Counted from the stretch's first letter, positions 31,032-38,276 are shown. The stretch is DNA of 64,000 nucleotides from Actinomyces procaprae (GCF_004798665.1 NZ_CP039292.1:2356001-2420000); one strand, 5' to 3'. The notes: a model not told the origin generated them from the sequence alone. A program made the numbers and translations.

Positions 31032-31568
31032 ATGCCTACGCCACTCGCCGTCCGGTCGGTGTGGGGCTCGCTCACTCCGCCGCGGGTGATATCCCTGCTC
31101 GCGGCCGCCACCTACGTGTGCCTGGGCGCCGCCGGGGCAGCGGTCCTGGCCCGCCCCGGCCCCACGCCGGCGGACGTGGGCATAGGGGCTGTCCTGATGA
31201 TCCTGGGGGCGCTCGCGGCCGCGCCGGCGGCCTGGCGGGGCTGGTGGGGCGTGGAGGCTCCCGCCGCCGCACTCACGGTCCTCGGGATGGGGGCGGTCAC
31301 CGCCCTGGGCCTCACCAGATCTCTCGTGGACGAGCGGTGGCCGTCATGGCACCTGTGGATCGCGCTCACGGTCGCCCTGCTCATCGGTCAGCGGGTCTTG
31401 CGGATCTGGGGCAGGTGGTGGGAGCCCGGCTGTGAGCCGCACACGCGCCTGCGCAGGGAGGAGACCCGCCTGTTGGCAGCCCGCACCATCGGCGCGGATA
31501 TCCTCGCCGCCTACGACGACGTCGACGCGCCAGAGCGGGAGGAGTCCTCCCATGACCATCCGGCCTGA
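31032..31568 (+). CDS. Four-helix membrane protein of the lysis module
   Basis: A 178-residue protein starting seven bases after the holin stop. Four hydrophobic segments are visible: VISLLAAATYVCLGAAGAAVLA, VGIGAVLMILGALAAAPAAW, APAAALTVLGMGAVTALGLT and LWIALTVALLIGQRVLRIW. The C-terminal 50 residues are charged and cytoplasmic. In actinophages a second, four-helix membrane protein (holin-like or antiholin) is common next to lysin genes. That role is inference. It overlaps the next gene by 17 bases. Confidence 0.6.
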   Translation: MPTPLAVRSVWGSLTPPRVISLLAAATYVCLGAAGAAVLARPGPTPADVGIGAVLMILGALAAAPAAWRGWWGVEAPAAALTVLGMGAVTALGLTRSLVDERWPSWHLWIALTVALLIGQRVLRIWGRWWEPGCEPHTRLRREETRLLAARTIGADILAAYDDVDAPEREESSHDHPA

Positions 31569-31839
31569 CCTGATCGTCTCCGTCCTGGTCGCCGCCCTCG
31601 GATCCCCGCTGCTGCTGTCCCTGGCCCAGGCCGTGCGCAGGTCGTGGATGCAGCGCCGCGATATCGAGACCGAGGTTCAGCGCTGGCGTCGCCAGGCCGC
31701 CGCCTGGGAGACCACGTGCTGGGCCACCAGGGCGCTCGCCGTCCAGGCCGGGGTGCCTATCGACCGGCTTCCCCGCGGCCCGGGCGAGACATCAGCGACC
31801 GCCGCACACGATCCCCCGCCCGACCCGGGCGCCGGTTGA
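31552..31839 (+). CDS. Small membrane protein, possible spanin/antiholin-type
   Basis: A 95-residue ORF from ATG 31552, with gggaggag upstream inside the preceding gene. It has a single hydrophobic segment (LIVSVLVAALGSPLLLSLAQAV) at the N-terminus, followed by a helical, Arg/Trp-rich region (RRSWMQRRDIETEVQRWRRQAAAW) and a Pro-rich tail. Single-span proteins of this form occur at the end of actinophage lysis cassettes and may aid disruption of the envelope. No specific motif proves a role. The final terminator of the late operon follows. Confidence 0.58.
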   Translation: MTIRPDLIVSVLVAALGSPLLLSLAQAVRRSWMQRRDIETEVQRWRRQAAAWETTCWATRALAVQAGVPIDRLPRGPGETSATAAHDPPPDPGAG

Positions 31840-31850
31840 CGCAGCACACC

Positions 31851-31892
31851 ACGAGGGGCCGACCACCGCGTATTCGGTGGTCGGCCCCTCGT
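31851..31892. terminator. Strong bidirectional terminator
   Basis: An 18-bp perfect stem: ACGAGGGGCCGACCACCG (31851-31868) against CGGTGGTCGGCCCCTCGT (31875-31892) with a 6-base loop, followed by a T-rich cttcgtgt. It lies between the ends of the rightward lysis genes and the leftward toxin-antitoxin-like pair. Confidence 0.85.
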
Positions 31893-31901
31893 CTTCGTGT
31901 C

Positions 31902-32318
31902 TCAGCGGGCGAGCGCCCGGGCGGGGATGACCCACTCCCGCCCGATCTTCCGCCCCGGCAGCGTGCCCGCGCCCAGGCGCTCGCGGACTGCCTGGGGTGT
32001 CACGCCGAGTCTGCTGGCGGCCTCGGTGACGCCCACCAGGTCATCGTCTGAGCGGACGTCCTGGTCCGCGCGCCGGTCCCAGGCCGTGGTCGGTACGACC
32101 TCCAGGCCGATCATGCCGCCCAGGTGCTCCCCGAGCGCCCGGGCGGTGGTCAGAGCCTGCCCCAGCGTCTCCGCGCTGAGGGTGATCACGGCGTCCCAGG
32201 CGCCCTCCGCGAGGAGGGACGGGGATACGGCGGGGTGGTAGTCGCGCAGCGCTTCAACCAGGGCGTCGTCGACGTCGTCGCCCTTTGCGCGGATGGTGAG
32301 GGTCGCGTTGTACTCCAT
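31902..32318 (-). CDS. HicB-like antitoxin with C-terminal excisionase-type HTH
   Basis: A 138-residue protein. ATG 32318 is preceded on this strand by aggag at the right distance; the frame remains open to 32642 but that part is a shadow of the toxin-like gene. Residues 1-75 (MEYNATLTIRAKGDDVDDALVEALRDYHPAVS, DAVITLSAETLGQALTTARALGEHL) resemble the beta-alpha layout of HicB-type antitoxins. Residues 90-138 form a helix-turn-helix (LVGVTEAASRLGVTPQAVRERLGAGTLPGRKIGREWVIP) of the excisionase/helix_turn_helix_17 type, which should bind the operator. Paired with an upstream HicA-like protein. Pairing as toxin and antitoxin is inferred. Confidence 0.65.
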   Translation of the reverse strand: MEYNATLTIRAKGDDVDDALVEALRDYHPAVSPSLLAEGAWDAVITLSAETLGQALTTARALGEHLGGMIGLEVVPTTAWDRRADQDVRSDDDLVGVTEAASRLGVTPQAVRERLGAGTLPGRKIGREWVIPARALAR

Positions 32319-32357
32319 GCTCGGCTCCTGTCCTGGTGGGTGAGATGATGTGGGGAC

Positions 32358-32400
32358 CTGGGGAGGTCGGAGGCACCACATCTGCCTCCGACCTCCCCAG
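32358..32400. terminator. 18-bp hairpin between toxin-like and antitoxin-like genes
   Basis: CTGGGGAGGTCGGAGGCA (32358-32375) pairs perfectly with TGCCTCCGACCTCCCCAG (32383-32400) over a 7-base loop. It starts just after the HicA-like stop on the minus strand. No T run follows, so it may act as an attenuator, RNA-processing site or mRNA stabiliser rather than a full stop. Confidence 0.6.
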
Positions 32401-32404
32401 CTCG

Positions 32405-32611
32405 TCAGCGGCGGGGCGGCCACTGGAAGCCATCGCGCTTGAGCGGGGCGAGCCCGTTGGCGAGGCTCCGGCGGTCCGAGGCCGTCCCCGAGAACGTGGT
32501 CAGGAGGCGACCGTCCTTGCCGACTCGGATGTGTCCGCGACGGGTCTCCTCGACGCTGTACCCGGCGGCCTTGAGCGCCTTGACGAGCTTCTTGAGGTCC
32601 TTGTCCATCAT
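32405..32611 (-). CDS. HicA-like mRNA interferase/RNA-binding toxin
   Basis: A 68-residue protein. Start is one of two adjacent ATGs (32611 or 32608), preceded by aaaggggg on this strand. It has the double-stranded RNA-binding-like HicA shape: KLVKALKAAGYSVEETRRGHIRVGKDGRLLTTFSGTASDRRSL. The catalytic His of HicA lies in a GSH motif; here the matching position is RGHIRV, in keeping with HicA-like phage proteins. Gene order toxin first, antitoxin second matches hicAB. Possible roles are prophage maintenance or abortive infection. Activity is unproven. Confidence 0.65.
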   Translation of the reverse strand: MMDKDLKKLVKALKAAGYSVEETRRGHIRVGKDGRLLTTFSGTASDRRSLANGLAPLKRDGFQWPPRR

Positions 32612-32643
32612 CTACCACCCCCTTTCGGTATGGCAAGAGCATA

Positions 32644-32677
32644 GCACCCTACCTTGCGCTAACGCAAGGTAAGGTGC
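32644..32677. promoter_or_regulatory. Palindromic operator candidate upstream of the HicA-like gene
   Basis: GCACCCTACCTTGCG and CGCAAGGTAAGGTGC form a 15-base inverted repeat with one mismatch around a CTAA centre. It sits 33-66 bp upstream of the HicA-like start, where a HicB-like HTH protein would bind to repress its own operon. It could also work as a terminator for leftward transcription from the host side; no T run supports that. Confidence 0.55.
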
Positions 32678-32736
32678 TGCAGGGAGGAGGTGCACTGCCT
32701 CACCCCCGTCCGACGCACGCAGGCGACATTCGCAGC

Positions 32737-32768
32737 GGCTGCACCTATGGCTGCACCGAGGGCTGCAC
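32737..32768 (+). repeat. Triple direct repeat, candidate integrase arm-type sites
   Basis: GGCTGCAC occurs at 32737, 32749 and 32761 with an exact 12-bp period, about 90-115 bp before the attachment core. Short direct repeats flanking an att core are typical arm-binding sites of tyrosine integrases. This role is inferred from position. Confidence 0.45.
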
Positions 32769-32853
32769 AAGGGGTCGCGTCACCCTCGTATTTCGGCACT
32801 ATTGCGGCAACTACTCAGGTAGTATCGACACCCTCAGACACATTCTCAACGGC

Positions 32854-32898
32854 CTTCTAATCCGCAGGTTCCCGGTTCGAGTCCGGGCGGGGGCACCA
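32854..32898 (+). other. attR: 3' fragment of a tRNA gene, probably tRNA-Arg(TCT)
   Basis: From 32854 the sequence reads an anticodon loop CTTCTAA, a 3' anticodon arm TCCGC, a variable loop, a T arm (CCCGG-TTCGAGT-CCGGG), the 3' acceptor strand CGGGGGC and ACCA. The matching 5' half (anticodon stem 5' strand, D arm, 5' acceptor) is absent: the upstream bases do not pair. This is the expected partial tRNA left at one end of a phage that integrated into a tRNA gene, the intact copy being at attL outside the window. Confidence 0.75.
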
Positions 32899-33089
32899 CC
32901 GGTGCGTGCGGCCCGGCCCCTACGTGCGCCGCATTGCCGTGCCGTACGTGCCGGTACCGGGCCCCAGGGCGAACGCAGCGCCACTGAACGCACGGTCGGA
33001 CCCGCTCACCCTCATCGGGTGCCCTGGGAAAGGCCGACGACGCAGTTGAGCCGAGGCCACGGCTCACCGCGGGTTCACCGTCCCGCGAG

Positions 33090-33374
33090 CTACTCCTCGC
33101 CGTAGGCCTCCGCCTGGGCGATCGCGTCATTCAACTGGCGTTCCAGTTTCTTCAAGCGCCGCAGGTGTACAACCCAGCCACCCACGAGACAGGCAGTCAG
33201 GAGGAGGTTCACCACAGCCAGTGCCGCCGTCATGACGCCCGAACGGGCCAGCACCACCATCACGAGGGCCCAGATAACAACCAGTCCCCGCCACAACCTG
33301 TCGGCGCCTCGCTCGCGCTCGGCTTGATAGGCCAGCTTGTCCAACATCTCCGCAGTAACGCGCTGAACTGCCAT
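33090..33374 (-). CDS. Small host membrane protein
   Basis: A 94-residue protein, first gene of the host side. Residues 28-68 contain two hydrophobic helices (LVVIWALVMVVLARSG and ALAVVNLLLTACLVGGWVVHL). An N-terminal amphipathic segment (VTAEMLDKLAYQAERERGADRLW) and a C-terminal coiled-coil (RRLKKLERQLNDAIAQAEAYGEE) flank them. The family is unrecognised. It is divergently arranged from oligoribonuclease, with 60 bp between the starts that should hold both promoters. Confidence 0.62.
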   Translation of the reverse strand: MAVQRVTAEMLDKLAYQAERERGADRLWRGLVVIWALVMVVLARSGVMTAALAVVNLLLTACLVGGWVVHLRRLKKLERQLNDAIAQAEAYGEE

Positions 33375-33434
33375 GGGCCATGAGATACGCCAGCGCCCGA
33401 GCCACCGTTCGAACCGGGTCTAGACTCGGCGACC

Positions 33435-34067
33435 GTGAGTCGACAGATAACTACCGCCGATCCCCTGGTTTGGATCGACTGCGAGATGACGGGCCTGAAC
33501 CTGGAGACGGACGCGCTGATCGAGGTGGCCGTGATCGTCACCGACTACGAGCTCAAGCCCCTGGGCAAGGGCATCGACGTCCTCATCAAGCCCCCGGCGG
33601 CCGCCCTGGAGCAGATGGGCGACTACGTGCGCGAGATGCACACCAGCTCCGGCCTGCTGGAGGAGCTCAAGGAGGGGCTGACGCTTCAAGAGGCCGGCCG
33701 CACGGTCCTGGACTATGTGAAGTCCCTGGTTCCGGAGGCCCGCACCGCGCAGCTCGCCGGCAACTCGGTGGGAACCGACAAGTCCTTCCTGGCCCGCGAC
33801 ATGCCCGAGCTCATCGACTACCTGCACTACCGGATCGTGGACGTCTCCTCCATCAAGGAGGTCGCCAAGCGCTGGTTCCCGCGCACCTTCTTCCACGCCC
33901 CGGACAAGCACGGCGGTCACCGCGCGCTGGCGGACATCCTGGAGTCGATCGACGAGCTGCGCTACTACCGGGCGGTGCTGTTCCCCAAGGGCGAGGGCCC
34001 CACGAGCGAGGAGTGCCAGGCGGCCGCGGCCGAGATCGTTGCGCACCCGACGGCGCAGCTGCTCTGA
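33435..34067 (+). CDS. orn: Oligoribonuclease
   Basis: A 210-residue protein from GTG 33435. Orn is the essential DEDDh 3'-5' exonuclease that finishes RNA decay by cutting di- and short oligonucleotides. All motifs are seen: Exo I WIDCEMTGLNLETD (Asp, Glu), Exo II around LAGNSVGTDKSFLARDMPEL (Asp), and Exo III HRALADILESIDELRYYR with the His five residues before the Asp. RIVDVSSIKEVAKRWFP fits the family. The length is close to the usual 180-200 with a slightly longer Ala-rich C-terminus. It is followed by tandem repeats and tRNA-His, a typical actinobacterial neighbourhood. Confidence 0.96.
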   Translation: MSRQITTADPLVWIDCEMTGLNLETDALIEVAVIVTDYELKPLGKGIDVLIKPPAAALEQMGDYVREMHTSSGLLEELKEGLTLQEAGRTVLDYVKSLVPEARTAQLAGNSVGTDKSFLARDMPELIDYLHYRIVDVSSIKEVAKRWFPRTFFHAPDKHGGHRALADILESIDELRYYRAVLFPKGEGPTSEECQAAAAEIVAHPTAQLL

Positions 34068-34156
34068 CGACGTCGGCTCCCGGCTTCTCCGCCCGGCGGG
34101 CCGCGGCGCCCCGCACCATCAGGGCCAGCGCCCCGACGACGGCGCCCGCCCCCGAC

Positions 34157-34286
34157 GCCTGCACTCACCGCCCTGCCCCGGCGCCTGCACTCACCGCCCT
34201 GCCCCGGCGCCTGCACTCACCGCCCTGCCCCGGCGCCCGCCCTCACTGCCCTGCCCCGGCGCCCGCCCTCACCGCCCTGCCCCGAG
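34157..34286 (+). repeat. Five tandem copies of a 26-bp GC-rich repeat
   Basis: The unit begins GCCTGCACTCACCGCCCTGC and ends CCCGGC. Copies start at 34157, 34183, 34209, 34235 and 34261; the last two have GCCCGCCCTCA at the front and the fifth ends in GAG. It lies between oligoribonuclease and tRNA-His. Copy number is probably variable between strains. No spacers, so it is not a CRISPR array. Confidence 0.85.
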
Positions 34287-34371
34287 GGTGACGCAGTACA
34301 CGGCGCACGGATTGGTGTAGCCGCAGGTGAGCCGATAAAGTACCGACTCGGTGCGACGCCGTCGCCCAATG

Positions 34372-34447
34372 GTGGCTGTAGCTCAGTCGGTAGAGCGCCT
34401 GGTTGTGGTCCAGGAGGTCGCGGGTTCAAGCCCCGTCAGCCACCCCA
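34372..34447 (+). tRNA. tRNA-His (GTG anticodon)
   Basis: A complete cloverleaf: acceptor GTGGCTG paired with CAGCCAC (34437-34443), D arm TAGCTCAGTCGGTAGAGC, anticodon arm CCTGG-TTGTGGT-CCAGG with anticodon GTG, variable loop AGGTC, T arm GCGGG-TTCAAGC-CCCGT, discriminator C and encoded CCA. G at 34371 can pair with discriminator C as the extra G-1 typical of tRNA-His. CCA is encoded at 34445-34447. Confidence 0.96.
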
Positions 34448-34996
34448 TCAGTCTCCCCCCAGAGTTCCAACGGATGCGGGGGCCGATAGGTTCAGTGACG
34501 GTTCCACGGCACGTGCTCGGCCGCTATCCGCCATCGAAGTGCGACGATCATCCCATCGAAGGCACGCTCAGGCACTAGGGCGTTTTGTGCCAGTGGGTGT
34601 GATGGTCGGCGTGGTGTGTGGGATGGGGTGAGGCCTTTGGGGTATTACGCGTGGTGTGAGAACAGAGCGTGACACCACCTAAGGCCTGGGCTGATGAGTG
34701 TAGATGCTTGCGCCCGCCATGACCTGGCCGATGCCCAGTGGGGGCTGCCCACGCCTCGTTGGACCGCTCACGCCCCGATGGACCGCTGTAACCAGCGGCT
34801 ACGGCGGTCCAACGGGGGCACAGGGGTCCAACCGGGGGACAGCGGTCCAACCGGCGGGGTCGACGGCCACGCACGCACACACCCAACCGCCCACCGCCAC
34901 CCAAGCGCTAACACAACACGACCTAGGGCGTTACGCTGATAACAGCCGATTTGCCTAGGTCGTGGATGATCACCACAGCGGAGCTTGGAGGTAATC
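34448..34996. other. Gene-poor stretch with decayed insertion-sequence DNA and inverted repeats
   Basis: No intact gene. It carries a short transposase-like reading frame (see 34694-34770), and repeated GGTCCAAC-type motifs in both directions at about 34765-34855 (ttggaccgct, ggtccaacgg, ggtccaaccg, ggtccaaccg). The decamer ctagggcgtt occurs at 34577 and again near 34922. A promoter for the next gene is expected at the right end. Confidence 0.5.
34694..34770 (+). pseudogene. N-terminal remnant of an IS5-like transposase
   Basis: From ATG 34694 the reading frame gives ARHDLADAQWGLPTPRW within its first 30 residues. The block RHDLxDAQWxxLxPLLP is the familiar start of IS5-family transposases; here LEPL is lost and the rest degenerates into repeats. 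No catalytic DDE region remains. A short IS end may be the ctagggcgttttgtgcc at 34577. This is a fossil; confidence is limited by its length. Confidence 0.45.
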
Positions 34997-35534
34997 GTGA
35001 CCGGACGTCTTGTCGGATGGGGGTACCAGGGAAGGACCCTGGACGATCTGGTGTCTGCGATGTGCAAGTACGTACGGGTCTACGCGCATGGTTGGCGTCC
35101 GCCTCACTCCTGTATCCCGCGTGAAGGGCTTCTCCAAGTCGAGGTTGCGCGATCGGCTCGAGGCCGAGGGCTTCGTCTATGAGCACCGGCCGGAACCTGG
35201 TAACCCGAAGGACAACCGACCCGGCTACGCCAACCCCGGCACGGATGAGGCCAACCGCACTCACTTACGCTACTTCGAGCAAGTCCTCGACTCGGCCAAG
35301 GGGACGGCGGCGATTGACTACTTGGCGACGCTCGTCGATGCGGGCGAGACCGTCTTCATCTTGTGCTTCGAGCACGACCAGCGCTGCTGCCACCGTGCCC
35401 AGGTCATCGACGCCGCACACCAGACATGTACGCCAACCACCAGCACACCGCACCCCCAGACGCGAAGAACTACTGAAGACCACCGAACTGCAGTCGGCAG
35501 GACGGCCGCCGCCGCATCTCCATCCCACGGATGA
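34997..35534 (+). pseudogene. DUF488 family protein, frameshifted
   Basis: GTG 34997 has a strong site (ggagg at 34988). Frame 2 reads TGRLVGWGYQGRTLDDLVSAM, the standard N-terminus of DUF488 proteins (G-Y-x-G-R-T-L-D-D). The continuing text then appears in frame 3 from about 35088: VGVRLTPVSRVKGFSKSRL, PGNPKDNRPGY, FILCFEHDQRCCHRAQVI, with the CFE-xxx-CHR motif. One extra base between 35071 and 35088 explains the break; removing it yields about 178 residues. DUF488 proteins carry conserved Cys and His of unknown role. The C-terminal 35 residues are Thr-rich and may be beyond the original end. Confidence 0.75.
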
Positions 35535-35599
35535 GGACAGGCCGTCCGGCGCCATGCAGCATTGGCTCAGCACGCGCCGTCGCCTGGAAAGGACCATCC

Positions 35600-36463
35600 G
35601 TGCACCGTAGAGAGTTCATGCTCATGCTCGCCGCGGGCACCGCCAGCGCCCTCGCCTCCTGCTCCGCTGGCTCGGGTACCGCGAGCACGCCGACGGGCGC
35701 ATCCGCCATACCAACCGAGACGACGCCGACGCCCTCCCCTCCCACAACGCCGTCTCCGTCCCCCACCCCCTCGCGCAGCCCCCTGTGGCTCCAGGACGGT
35801 CCCCCGGCTCTGCCCGAGCCTCAAGCACCCGGCCCACTCATCACCGGCCTGCCCGACAGCGTCGGCAATGTCGTGGCGATCACCGTCGACGACGGTGCGG
35901 ACGCCTCGGTGATCGACGCCTACCTCGACTTCGCCACCGACTCCGGAGTCCGACTCACCTTCTTCGTCACCGGCTCCTACCCGGGCTGGTCCGACTGCCG
36001 GGACAAGATGCTGCCGCTGGTTGAATCCGGCCAGGTGCAGCTGGGAAACCACACGTGGACGCATCCGGGACTGACCGAGCTCACAGAGTCGGGCATCATC
36101 TCCGAGTTGTCGCAGTGCGAGTCTCTGCTGAACACCAGCTTCGGCGTCACCGGCGCCCCGTTCATCCGGCCTCCGTTCGGCTACCGCAATGGCTGGACGG
36201 ACTCGGTGTGCACGCAGTTGGGCTACTCCACGCAGGTCATGTGGTACGGCTCCTTCGGCGACTCGGGCCTGCTGACCCAGGAGGTGCTGTTGGGCGAGGC
36301 GCGCAAATGGCTGCTGGCCGAGCACATCGTGCTGGGCCACGCCAACGCACCCACGGTCACCCAGCTGTACGGCGAGATCATCGAGATCCTGCGCGAGCGG
36401 TCATTGCAGACCGTCACCCTTGATGACATCTACTTCGGCCCGGGCCACGACCGCCACGTGTGA
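35600..36463 (+). CDS. Lipoprotein polysaccharide deacetylase (NodB/CE4 family)
   Basis: A 287-residue protein. GTG 35600 is chosen since ggaaagga precedes it and the N-terminus then becomes a good export signal: HRREFMLMLAAGTASALASC, with twin Arg and a lipobox LASC. A Thr/Pro/Ser-rich wall-spanning linker follows. The NodB domain (about residues 90-280) shows AITVDDGADASVIDAYL with the metal Asp pair, LTFFVTGSYPGW, LGNHTWTHPGLTEL with the HxxxH metal site, FIRPPFGYRNG, and a last HIVLGHAN His. This family removes acetyl groups from peptidoglycan or surface glycans. Acting on the outer side of the membrane next to a glycopolymer locus is consistent. Substrate unknown. Confidence 0.85.
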   Translation: MHRREFMLMLAAGTASALASCSAGSGTASTPTGASAIPTETTPTPSPPTTPSPSPTPSRSPLWLQDGPPALPEPQAPGPLITGLPDSVGNVVAITVDDGADASVIDAYLDFATDSGVRLTFFVTGSYPGWSDCRDKMLPLVESGQVQLGNHTWTHPGLTELTESGIISELSQCESLLNTSFGVTGAPFIRPPFGYRNGWTDSVCTQLGYSTQVMWYGSFGDSGLLTQEVLLGEARKWLLAEHIVLGHANAPTVTQLYGEIIEILRERSLQTVTLDDIYFGPGHDRHV

Positions 36464-36509
36464 CCCGGCGCCCGGAGCCGTCCCAACCGGTCCCGGCGCC
36501 CGCCAACCG

Positions 36510-38276
36510 CTACCGCGGCTCGACGCCCCGGCGCAGCAGGCCGACGATGTGCCCGTCGATCAGCGCCTCCCAGGAGGCCTCCACCACGTCCGTGCCCACC
36601 CCGACCGTCGACCAGGTCTGCTCCCCGTCGGTGATGTCGATGAGTACGCGCACCACCGAGCGGGTGCCGCGCTCGGTGTCCAGGATGCGCACCTTATAGT
36701 CGGTCAGCTCGAAGTCGGCGGTCTCCGGGTAGACCTGCTCCAGCGCCGCGCACAGCGCGTGGTCCAGGGCGTTGACGGGACCGTTGCCCTCCCCCAGGAC
36801 CGCGTATCGTCGTCCGCCGGCCCACAGCCGCACGGTCGCCTCCGTCTCAGTGACGGTGTCGCCCTCGGTGGACAGCAGCCGCTGCCCGGGCAGGGGGCGG
36901 GCCTGGATGGAGGCGCGCCAGGACTCGATGCGGAAGTACTCGGGCAGGTCGCCGCGGGCGCTGCGCAGTAGCAGCTCGAAGGAGCCGTCGGCGGCGTCGT
37001 AGGTGTAGCCGACGGCCTCGCGGGCCTTGACGGTCTCGGTGACCCGGGTGAGCAGTTCCCGGTCGCCGGCGGTGTCGATGCCGAACTCGCGGGCCTTGAG
37101 CTCGATGGAGGCGCGCCCGGCCATTTCCGAGACCAGCATGGTCATGGTGTTGCCCACGCGCTCGGGGTCGATGTGCTGGTACAGGTTCGGGTCCACGCGG
37201 ATCGCGGAGGCGTGCAGGCCGGCCTTGTGCGCGAAGGCCTTCGCACCCACGTAGGGCAGACGCCCCGACGGCGGCCGGTTGACGATCTCGCCGACGTGCC
37301 GGGCGACCGCGGACAGCTCCGCCAGCCGCCGGGCGCGCTCGTCGGCGTCGCCGGGCAGCACCGTCCAGTCGGTCTTGAGCTCCAGGTCGGCGATCAGGGT
37401 GAGCAGGTTGGCATTGCCGGTGCGCTCGCCCAGCCCGTTGACACAGCCCTGCACCTGCCGGGCGCCGGCCTCGACCGCGGCCAGGGCCCCGGCGACGGCG
37501 ACCCCCGAGTCATCGTGGGTGTGGATGCCGACGGTGCAGTCCCCGTGTCCGGCCCGCTCCAGGATCTCCCGCAGCCGGGCGACCCGTCGGCCGATCACGC
37601 CGGGCAGGGTGCCGCCGTTGGTGTCACAGGGAATGACGGCACTGGCGCCGGCCTGCGCCGCGGCCAGGGCGACGGCGAGCGGGTAGGGCAGGTCTGCTTT
37701 AGCGGCTGCCGGGCCGACGACGTCCGCGGCGTCACTGGCAAGCGCACCTGCCGCGGCCTGCCCGACCACGGCGGCCCCACCGGCCGCGCGCGCCTCGGCG
37801 TGGTCGACGCCGTCGAAGAAGTGCTCCAGGTCCACCATCACCTCACGGCCGGCGCCGACCAGCACCGCCACCGTGTCTCGCACCATGCGCAGGTTCTCCT
37901 CCAGGCTGGTGCGCAGCGCGCGCTCCACATGCACCGGATCGGACTTGGCGACGATGGTCACCACCGGCGCCCCCGCCTCCAGCAGCGCCCCCACCTGCGG
38001 GTCCTCCTCGGCGGCCACGCCCGCCTTGCAGGTGGAGCCGAAGGCCACCAGCCTGGCCGTGCCCAGCTTCAACTCGGTGCGGGCACGGGCGAAGAACTCG
38101 GTGTCCTTGGGGATGGCGCCGGGCCAGCCGGCCTCGATGTAGGCGACGCCGAGCTCGTCCAACAGGCGGGCGACGGCGAGCTTGTCCGCGACGGTGAAGG
38201 CGACGGACTGCTGCTGGGCGCCGTCACGCAGGGTGGTGTCATAGGCGGCGACGGCGTTGGGCGTGCCTGCGGGCAT
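36510..38276 (-). CDS. cimA: (R)-citramalate synthase
   Basis: A 588-residue protein. The enzyme condenses acetyl-CoA and pyruvate to citramalate for isoleucine synthesis independent of threonine. The alpha/beta barrel begins AAYDTTLRDGAQQQSVAFTV, which carries the DTTLRDG metal and substrate motif of the isopropylmalate/citramalate/homocitrate synthase family. GWPGAIPKDTEFF, IPCDTNGGTLP, TVGIHTHDDSGVAVAGAL (metal His pair) and VNGLGERTGNANL are all family signatures. The C-terminal regulatory LeuA-dimer domain (ILDTERGTRSVVRVLID onward) is present. Length (about 530-590) and the Ala/Trp context favour CimA over LeuA. Ala-rich insertion at residues 165-200 is unusual but in frame. Confidence 0.9.
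   Translation of the reverse strand: MPAGTPNAVAAYDTTLRDGAQQQSVAFTVADKLAVARLLDELGVAYIEAGWPGAIPKDTEFFARARTELKLGTARLVAFGSTCKAGVAAEEDPQVGALLEAGAPVVTIVAKSDPVHVERALRTSLEENLRMVRDTVAVLVGAGREVMVDLEHFFDGVDHAEARAAGGAAVVGQAAAGALASDAADVVGPAAAKADLPYPLAVALAAAQAGASAVIPCDTNGGTLPGVIGRRVARLREILERAGHGDCTVGIHTHDDSGVAVAGALAAVEAGARQVQGCVNGLGERTGNANLLTLIADLELKTDWTVLPGDADERARRLAELSAVARHVGEIVNRPPSGRLPYVGAKAFAHKAGLHASAIRVDPNLYQHIDPERVGNTMTMLVSEMAGRASIELKAREFGIDTAGDRELLTRVTETVKAREAVGYTYDAADGSFELLLRSARGDLPEYFRIESWRASIQARPLPGQRLLSTEGDTVTETEATVRLWAGGRRYAVLGEGNGPVNALDHALCAALEQVYPETADFELTDYKVRILDTERGTRSVVRVLIDITDGEQTWSTVGVGTDVVEASWEALIDGHIVGLLRRGVEPR

Larger units (their letters stand above)
1..32898. mobile_element. Integrated HK97-type siphophage (prophage), right-hand portion
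   Basis: A continuous phage gene order is visible: early and replication genes, HNH and terminase, portal, protease, capsid, connectors, tail tube, tail chaperones, tape measure, distal tail proteins, lysin and holins, then a toxin-antitoxin-like pair and a tRNA 3' fragment at 32854-32898 that serves as the right attachment site. Host genes (membrane protein, oligoribonuclease, tRNA-His) begin directly after it. No integrase, repressor or left attachment site is in the window, so the element extends leftwards beyond base 1. Several genes carry single-base frameshifts, including TerL, so the prophage may be defective unless these are sequencing errors. The family assignment follows from the prohead protease and HK97-fold capsid; the boundaries are inference. 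Confidence 0.93.

Noticed and set aside
32674..33105. 143-residue plus-strand frame across the attachment site
   Set aside because: It crosses the tRNA fragment and GC-rich DNA; the GCTYGCTEGCT peptide only reflects the 12-bp DNA repeat.
34157..34286. Possible CRISPR array
   Set aside because: Contiguous 26-bp units with no spacers.
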